Assembly (NCBI GenBank): GCA_050743265.1
Contig: JBOGEN010000201.1
Location: forward strand, 1-11,288
Origin: JBOGEN01 sp050743265
GTDB taxonomy: Bacteria > Actinomycetota > Actinomycetes > JBOGEN01
Length of the DNA: 11,288 bases
Reading direction: 5' to 3'
The translations under genes and the position numbers were made by a program. Below are positions 7,199 through 11,288 of the stretch, one piece after another. The notes beneath the pieces were generated by a model that searched no databases, had not been told where the DNA came from, and saw only the letters and a list, made by a program, of their open reading frames with translations. How positions within the stretch are numbered: position 1 is the stretch's first letter; each line of letters begins with the position of its first letter.

Positions 7199-8617
7199 AT
7201 GGGCATGCTGGCCACGTGGGGCACCCGCGTCGGGTGGTCCACGCTCGGCTGCGTCATGGCGGTCACCCTCAGTGGCGCCACGGTGCTCCAGCAGGCACCC
7301 GGGACCAGCCCCGCGCCGTTGGGCCCCCAGGCCGGGCCGGTGGACGGCGGCGGCACCCGGCTCAGCGTCGATGACTTCCTCAGCGGGGCCACCACCGATG
7401 CGCTGGACCACCGGGCGCTCGCGGAGTCGGGAGGGTTCGCCGCCCTCGACATCACCCCCGCGTTCGTCCGCCCCGGTGCCAGCGAACGCGTGCTCGCCGC
7501 CTACAAACGTGCCGCCTCCTGGGCGGCGCACAACGACCCGTCCTGCCACCTCGGGTGGTCGCTGCTCGCAGCGATCGGCCACGTCGAGTCCCACCACGCC
7601 CAGGGAGCGGCCGTGAGCAGCTCCGGGGACACCACGCCGTCGATCCTCGGCCCGCGGCTCGACGGGGCCGGCGACTTCGCCGCCGTCCACGACACGGACG
7701 ACGGCCGGTACGACGGCGACCGGGTGTGGGACCGTGCCGTCGGCCCGATGCAGTTCATCCCGTCGTCCTGGTCGGTGATGGGGGCGGACGGCAACGGGGA
7801 CGGCAGCCGCGACCCCAACAACGTGTACGACGCGGCGCTGGGTGCCGCACGCTACCTGTGCTCGGGCGACCGTGATCTGTCCCAGCTGGCCGACCAGCGG
7901 CAGGCCGTCTTCGGCTACAACCACTCGTGGGCGTACGTGAACCTCGTGCTGCGCCTCGCCCGCCTGTACGCGTCGGGCGACCTGCAGGTGGCCTCCGGTA
8001 CGGGCACGTTGGTGACCTCGCCCGCGTCGTCGTCCTCCGGGAGCAGCGGGGGAGGGGGGGTCGCCAGGGCGTCCGGCGCCGCCGGGGGCAGCCGTGGCTC
8101 GACCGGTCCGGTCGGATCGGGCGGCTCGGGCGGCCCCCGCGACGGGTCCTCGAGCGGCAGCGGCCCTGGCGGCAGCAGTGGCCCGTCCGGTGGCAGTGGC
8201 CCGTCCGGTGGTGGCGGATCCGGCAACGGCCCAGGTGACCCGGACAGCCCGTCGAACCCGCCCTCGGGTGGGGGGTCGCAACCCTCCCCGACGCCGACCG
8301 GCAACCCGCCGGGGCCCACGCCCACGTCGAGCCCGACGCCGACGGGCACCGCCACTCCGACGCCGACACCGACTCCCTGCCCGACGGCCACGCCGACGGG
8401 CACGGCCACCCCGACGCCGACCCCGACTCCCACCGCGACACCGACCCCGACGCCGACCGAGCCCCCGTGCGAGCCGACGTCGGGCACCGGCGGCGGCGGT
8501 GGGGCGCCGGACGGCGACACGGACCAGGACGCGCCGACCTCCACCCCGAGCCAGCCCGCGGCGCGGGTGTCCGGCTCCCCGTCACCCCGGCGGGCGGTCC
8601 GGCGCCGGCGGCTCTAG
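7199..8617 (+). CDS. Secreted lytic-transglycosylase-like peptidoglycan hydrolase with Gly/Ser and Pro/Thr-rich tail
   Basis: Exported wall enzyme of 472 residues. A hydrophobic segment at about 11-32 acts as signal peptide or anchor; C18 lacks a proper lipobox. The catalytic domain (about 95-262) has the features of the MltB/SLT_2 group. AAIGHVESHH (124-133) carries the likely catalytic Glu130, followed by VGPMQFIPSSW (181-191), DGNGDGSRDPNNVYDAALGAARYLC (197-221) and AVFGYNHSWAYVNLVL (236-251). C116 and C221 may form a disulfide. Such enzymes cleave the MurNAc-GlcNAc bond to leave 1,6-anhydro ends. The remaining 210 residues are low-complexity: Gly/Ser-rich (about 276-362), then PT repeats (about 362-422), then a basic end RRAVRRRRL. 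There is no LPxTG motif. The ATG at 7199 is supported by GGGGAGG 8 nt upstream; a second ATG two codons on is possible. A weak TAGCCT -10 lies at 7157-7162. The stop shares its CTAG with the convergent methyltransferase stop. Confidence 0.85.
   Translation: MGMLATWGTRVGWSTLGCVMAVTLSGATVLQQAPGTSPAPLGPQAGPVDGGGTRLSVDDFLSGATTDALDHRALAESGGFAALDITPAFVRPGASERVLAAYKRAASWAAHNDPSCHLGWSLLAAIGHVESHHAQGAAVSSSGDTTPSILGPRLDGAGDFAAVHDTDDGRYDGDRVWDRAVGPMQFIPSSWSVMGADGNGDGSRDPNNVYDAALGAARYLCSGDRDLSQLADQRQAVFGYNHSWAYVNLVLRLARLYASGDLQVASGTGTLVTSPASSSSGSSGGGGVARASGAAGGSRGSTGPVGSGGSGGPRDGSSSGSGPGGSSGPSGGSGPSGGGGSGNGPGDPDSPSNPPSGGGSQPSPTPTGNPPGPTPTSSPTPTGTATPTPTPTPCPTATPTGTATPTPTPTPTATPTPTPTEPPCEPTSGTGGGGGAPDGDTDQDAPTSTPSQPAARVSGSPSPRRAVRRRRL
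8177..8212 (+). repeat. Tandem 18-bp repeat encoding SGPSGG twice
   Basis: Units 8177-8194 and 8195-8212 differ at one base and encode SGPSGG-SGPSGG within the Gly/Ser-rich linker of the wall hydrolase. The repeat is in frame, so copy-number change would alter linker length without breaking the gene. Confidence 0.8.
8336..8431 (+). repeat. In-frame 54-bp-period repeat encoding the Pro/Thr tail
   Basis: The 42-bp blocks 8336-8377 and 8390-8431 match at 39 of 42 positions with an offset of 54 bp, or 18 codons. Both encode PTGTATPTPTPTP. This is a recent-looking in-frame duplication inside the wall-hydrolase tail, surrounded by shorter CCGACG runs from about 8285 to 8460. Confidence 0.8.
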
Positions 8618-9465
8618 CGGTCCCTCGATCCGAGCCGCTCCTCGGTCTCGCCATCCCCCGCCCGAGACATCCCGTGGGTCTCGCGGTTCCGAGTGCAGAC
8701 GAATATCGCCGTTCCCGGCAGGATGCGGCCCCGCAGCGGGCTCCAGGCTCCCCAGACGCGCTGGAGCCCGTCCGGCCACTCCGGCTCCACGAGGTCGGTG
8801 AGCGTGAAACCGGCCACGGTGAGCTCACGGACCCGGTCGCCCAGCGTGCGGTGGTGCTCCACGTAGGTGGGCCGTCCGCTGCCGTCGACCTCGACGTACG
8901 GGCGGCGGTCGTAGTAGGACTCCTGCGCCTGCAAGCCCTCCGGCCCGGGGTCGTCGGGGAAGCACCAGCGCACGGGGTGGGTCACGGAGAACACCCAGCG
9001 GCCCCCGGGTCGCACCACTCGGGCCACCTCGGTCATCAGGGCGGCCGAGTCGGAGACGAACGGCACCGCGCCGTACGCGGAGCAGGCCACGTCGAACGTG
9101 CGGTCAGCAAATGGCAAGGTCAGGGCGTCGGCCTGGGCCACCGGGGCGCGGATCCCCGTCCGCCGGTCCGCTGCGGCCGCGTGCCTGAGCTGCCCGGCGG
9201 ACAGGTCCACACCGGCGGCCCGGGCGCCCTGACCGATCAGCCACCGAGTGCACTGGCCAGCGCCGCATCCCACCTCGAGGACCCGCCGGCCCGCGACCGG
9301 GCCCAGTAGGTGGGCCTCCGCCTCGTCCAGCCCCTCGGGGCACCACACGAAGCCGTCGTCGCGGAGGAACTCTCCGTGGTCGGCCTGGTACGCGTCAGCG
9401 GCGGCGTCCCACCACTGGCGGGCGGCGCGGGTGCTCTCCGGGGTCGTGGTGGAGCGGCGGGCCAC
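8614..9465 (-). CDS. Class I SAM-dependent methyltransferase
   Basis: Soluble methyltransferase of 283 residues from the GTG at 9465. The Rossmann SAM-binding motif I is VLEVGCGAGQCTRWL (62-76), followed by the acidic ribose contact in AAGVDLS (83-89). The ADALTLPFADRTFDVACS stretch is motif II/III-like, and ARVVRPGGRWVFSVTHP follows as the post-motif beta strand. Before the fold, STRAARQWWDAAADAYQADHGEFL forms a conserved-looking cap helix. The acceptor substrate is not evident. The open frame extends to an ATG at 9717, but that would run across the rpsA promoter. GTG 9465 places the start just before the conserved block but has no clear ribosome site, and GTG 9594 is an alternative. The gene lies convergent to the wall hydrolase, sharing the CTAG at the stops, and divergent from rpsA. 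The tail after about 262 is polar and probably disordered. Confidence 0.85.
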   Translation of the reverse strand: MARRSTTTPESTRAARQWWDAAADAYQADHGEFLRDDGFVWCPEGLDEAEAHLLGPVAGRRVLEVGCGAGQCTRWLIGQGARAAGVDLSAGQLRHAAAADRRTGIRAPVAQADALTLPFADRTFDVACSAYGAVPFVSDSAALMTEVARVVRPGGRWVFSVTHPVRWCFPDDPGPEGLQAQESYYDRRPYVEVDGSGRPTYVEHHRTLGDRVRELTVAGFTLTDLVEPEWPDGLQRVWGAWSPLRGRILPGTAIFVCTRNRETHGMSRAGDGETEERLGSRDR

Positions 9466-9578
9466 ATCCGCGGCCGCCGCGGGGCCTTGGGTGGGGTGCG
9501 AGAGCGGGTTCTGCGGCTCCGGACGGGCCTGTCGCCCCTCCGAGCCTTCAGCCTGCGACGTCGGCTCGCCGCGCCCAA

Positions 9579-9608
9579 TTGACCCTGAATCCACGATCCC
9601 CGTATTCT
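9579..9608 (+). promoter_or_regulatory. Sigma70-type promoter of rpsA
   Basis: TTGACC (9579-9584) and TATTCT (9603-9608) are separated by 18 bp. Each hexamer is one base from consensus, making this the best promoter in the window. Transcription would begin near 9615, giving a leader of about 160 nt. It also argues against the longest reading of the methyltransferase gene on the other strand. Confidence 0.72.
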
Positions 9609-9614
9609 GTCGGC

Positions 9615-9773
9615 TGCGTGTGGGCCTGCGCGACCTCGGACGGAGCAGGTTCACGCTCGTACATGTCGACCCGGCGGTCGAAGCATACGATCTTCCGTCT
9701 CCTCGGCACGGCGACAATGGGCCTGCGCGCGCCAGTGCACGATGCGACTGTCCGTTCCGGAGCCCATTCCCAC
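9615..9773 (+). promoter_or_regulatory. Long rpsA 5' leader with pairing potential around the start
   Basis: A hairpin TCGACC-CGGC-GGTCGA is perfect at 9666-9681. AATGGGC (9716-9722) is complementary to GCCCATT (9762-9768), which touches the GGAG ribosome site at 9759-9762. TGTGGG (9619-9624) is complementary to CCCACA (9769-9774), which touches the ATG. The 12-mer TGGGCCTGCGCG occurs twice, at 9621-9632 and 9718-9729. S1 autoregulates its own mRNA leader in E. coli; a similar role here is inference. Confidence 0.4.
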
Positions 9774-11240
9774 ATGACGAGCAGCACCGAGGCCATCCCG
9801 ACCACGACGGCCCCCGAGGTGGCGGTCAACGACATCGGTTCGGAAGAGGCCTTCCTCGCCGCGATCGACGAGACCATCAAGTACTTCAATGACGGGGACA
9901 TCGTCGAGGGTGTCATCGTCAAGGTCGACCGGGACGAGGTCCTGCTCGACATCGGGTACAAGACCGAAGGCGTCATCCCGTCCCGCGAGCTGTCCATCAA
10001 GCACGACGTGGACCCGGCCGAGGTCGTCTCCGTCGGCGACGAGATCGAGGCGCTCGTCCTCCAGAAGGAGGACAAGGAGGGGCGCCTGATCCTCTCGAAG
10101 AAGCGGGCCCAGTACGAGCGCGCCTGGGGCACGATCGAGAAGATCAAGGACGAGGACGGCATCGTCACCGGCACGGTCATCGAGGTCGTCAAGGGCGGCC
10201 TGATCCTCGACATCGGGCTCCGCGGCTTCCTGCCCGCCTCGCTCGTCGAGATGCGGCGCGTGCGCGACCTGCAGCCCTACGTCGGCCGCGAGCTCGAGGC
10301 CAAGATCATCGAGCTGGACAAGAACCGCAACAACGTCGTGCTCTCCCGCCGGGCCTGGCTCGAGCAGACCCAGTCCGAGGTACGCCAGAACTTCCTCACC
10401 ACCCTCCAGAAGGGGCAGGTCCGCAAGGGCGTCGTCTCCTCGATCGTCAACTTCGGCGCGTTCGTCGACCTGGGCGGTGTGGACGGCCTGGTGCACGTCT
10501 CCGAGCTGTCCTGGAAGCACATCGACCACCCCTCCGAGGTCGTCGAGGTCGGCCAGGAGGTCACCGTCGAGGTGCTCGACGTCGACATGGAGCGCGAGCG
10601 GGTCTCCCTGTCGCTCAAGGCGACGCAGGAGGACCCCTGGCAGCAGTTCGCCAGGACGCACCAGATCGGCCAGGTCGTCCCCGGCAAGGTCACCAAGCTG
10701 GTGCCGTTCGGCTCGTTCGTGCGGGTCGACGACGGCATCGAGGGTCTCGTCCACATCTCCGAGCTGGCCGAGCGCCACGTGGAGATCCCCGAGCAGGTCG
10801 TCAGCGTCGGCAACGAGATCCTCGTCAAGGTCATCGACATCGACCTGGACCGTCGCCGCATCTCGCTCTCCCTCAAGCAGGCCAACGAGGGCGCGATGGC
10901 CGACCACGTGGCCGACCAGTTCGATCCCACGCTGTACGGCATGCCGGCCACGTACGACGACGCCGGGCAGTACATCTACCCCGAGGGCTTCGACCCCGAG
11001 ACCAACGACTGGCTCGACGGCTACGAGAAGCAGCGCGAGGACTGGGAGCGCCAGTACGCCGAGGCGCAGGTCCGCTACGAGGCCCACAAGAAGCAGATCG
11101 AGGACGCCAAGAAGGCCGAGGCCGAGGCAACGGGGTCGACCTCGTACTCCTCCGAGGAACCCGTCGAGGAGCCCGCCGCCGGCGCCCTGGCCTCCGACGA
11201 GGCACTTGCCGCCCTCCGCGAGAAGCTCACCGGCAACTGA
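9774..11240 (+). CDS. rpsA: 30S ribosomal protein S1
   Basis: RNA-binding protein of 488 residues with four S1 (OB-fold) domains at about 41-110, 128-193, 212-283 and 297-368. Clear S1 signatures are GVIVKVDRDEVLLDIGYKTEG (46-66), VVSSIVNFGAFVDLGGVDGLVHVSEL (220-245) and KVTKLVPFGSFVRVDDGIEGLVHISEL (305-331). Domains 3 and 4 are the most canonical. A 120-residue charged tail follows, Glu/Lys/Ala-rich and predicted helical around 412-450, ending SDEALAALREKLTGN. Four domains plus a tail is the actinobacterial form, against six in E. coli. It helps mRNA reach the 30S subunit and may aid tmRNA. ATG 9774 is chosen because MTSSTEA... is a typical start; its GGAG lies 11 nt upstream, a little far. 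An in-frame ATG at 9663 would add 37 residues without a ribosome site. The gene has its own promoter and a strong terminator. Confidence 0.96.
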   Translation: MTSSTEAIPTTTAPEVAVNDIGSEEAFLAAIDETIKYFNDGDIVEGVIVKVDRDEVLLDIGYKTEGVIPSRELSIKHDVDPAEVVSVGDEIEALVLQKEDKEGRLILSKKRAQYERAWGTIEKIKDEDGIVTGTVIEVVKGGLILDIGLRGFLPASLVEMRRVRDLQPYVGRELEAKIIELDKNRNNVVLSRRAWLEQTQSEVRQNFLTTLQKGQVRKGVVSSIVNFGAFVDLGGVDGLVHVSELSWKHIDHPSEVVEVGQEVTVEVLDVDMERERVSLSLKATQEDPWQQFARTHQIGQVVPGKVTKLVPFGSFVRVDDGIEGLVHISELAERHVEIPEQVVSVGNEILVKVIDIDLDRRRISLSLKQANEGAMADHVADQFDPTLYGMPATYDDAGQYIYPEGFDPETNDWLDGYEKQREDWERQYAEAQVRYEAHKKQIEDAKKAEAEATGSTSYSSEEPVEEPAAGALASDEALAALREKLTGN

Positions 11241-11255
11241 TTCCGGCGCACACTA

Positions 11256-11288
11256 GTCGAAGGCCCCGCCTGGTGCGGGGCCTTCGAC
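11256..11288 (+). terminator. Intrinsic terminator of rpsA
   Basis: A perfect 14-bp stem, GTCGAAGGCCCCGC (11256-11269) with GCGGGGCCTTCGAC (11275-11288), closes a CTGGT loop 15 nt after the rpsA stop. The window ends with the stem, so any following T-run is not visible. The stem is symmetrical and could also serve a convergent gene from the right. Confidence 0.88.

Larger units (their letters stand above)
9466..9773. other. Divergent region between methyltransferase and rpsA
   Basis: This 308-bp stretch without a supported gene contains, from left, about 110 bp upstream of the methyltransferase with no recognisable promoter for it. Then come the rpsA promoter (9579-9608) and the rpsA leader (about 9615-9773). 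The rpsA frame is open back to 9579, including in-frame ATGs at 9663 and 9717, but neither has a good ribosome site. Confidence 0.6.

Noticed and set aside
7209..7255. Cys18 as a lipoprotein attachment site in the wall hydrolase
   Set aside because: The preceding residues STLG lack the Leu at position -3 of a lipobox, and the hydrophobic segment continues well past the Cys.
8467..8640. LPVTPAGG in another frame at the end of the wall hydrolase, resembling a lost sortase signal after a frameshift
   Set aside because: The fifth residue is Pro rather than Gly, no proper hydrophobic helix and basic tail follow, and the frame runs on antisense to the methyltransferase. The in-frame end is kept as real.
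9466..9717. Upstream extension of the methyltransferase to the ATG at 9717
   Set aside because: It would run through the rpsA promoter and leader, has no ribosome site, and adds 84 residues of unrelated Arg/Ser/Pro-rich sequence before the conserved fold.
9651..11087. A 478-codon open frame on the minus strand, rich in Leu, Asp and Val
   Set aside because: It is antisense to rpsA, and its composition is the mirror of the S1 coding sequence. It has no recognisable motif.
1..11288. Search for CRISPR arrays, tRNA/rRNA genes, insertion sequences, attachment sites or defence genes
   Set aside because: None of these could be recognised; gene content and base usage are even and housekeeping in nature.

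Overview
The window is GC-rich chromosomal DNA from an actinobacterium, most likely a Micrococcales relative of Cellulomonas, Isoptericola or Promicromonospora. The evidence is frequent GTG starts, strong G/C bias at third codon positions, an actinobacterial-type DNA polymerase I with a degenerate proofreading domain, a four-S1-domain RpsA with a long acidic tail, and the polA...rpsA neighbourhood. The genus assignment is inference. No mobile element, CRISPR array, tRNA or rRNA is visible, and base usage is even throughout, so this looks like core chromosome.

Left part (1-4064, minus strand): a compact operon read right to left, livH-livM-livG-livF, encoding a branched-chain amino acid (HAAT family) ABC importer. 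It has two permeases and two ATPases. livF loses only its last few codons at the left edge. No substrate-binding protein is present in the window. The permease LivH carries a signal peptide and an extracellular beta-sandwich-like domain before its membrane part. A 305-bp divergent intergenic region (4065-4369) holds a candidate livH promoter and a TAGGAT box placed for leaderless expression of polA.

Middle (4370-8617, plus strand): polA, then a 138-bp gap with a strong imperfect hairpin and a repeated GTCAC motif. Next comes a secreted lytic-transglycosylase-like cell-wall hydrolase with a long Gly/Ser- and Pro/Thr-rich tail ending in a basic cluster. This gene ends tail-to-tail with a minus-strand SAM-dependent methyltransferase; their stop codons share one CTAG.

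Right part (8614-11288): the methyltransferase (minus) and rpsA (plus) diverge from a 308-bp region. That region contains a good sigma70-type promoter (TTGACC-18-TATTCT) and a leader of about 160 nt that can form alternative pairings around the rpsA start. A perfect 14-bp-stem terminator closes rpsA at the right edge.

The genes are mostly housekeeping (amino-acid uptake, DNA repair/replication, wall remodelling, translation). I see no convincing new multi-gene system. The points worth a second look are the LivH fusion, the wall-hydrolase tail and its possible MtrA-type control site, the rpsA leader, and the leaderless-type polA start.
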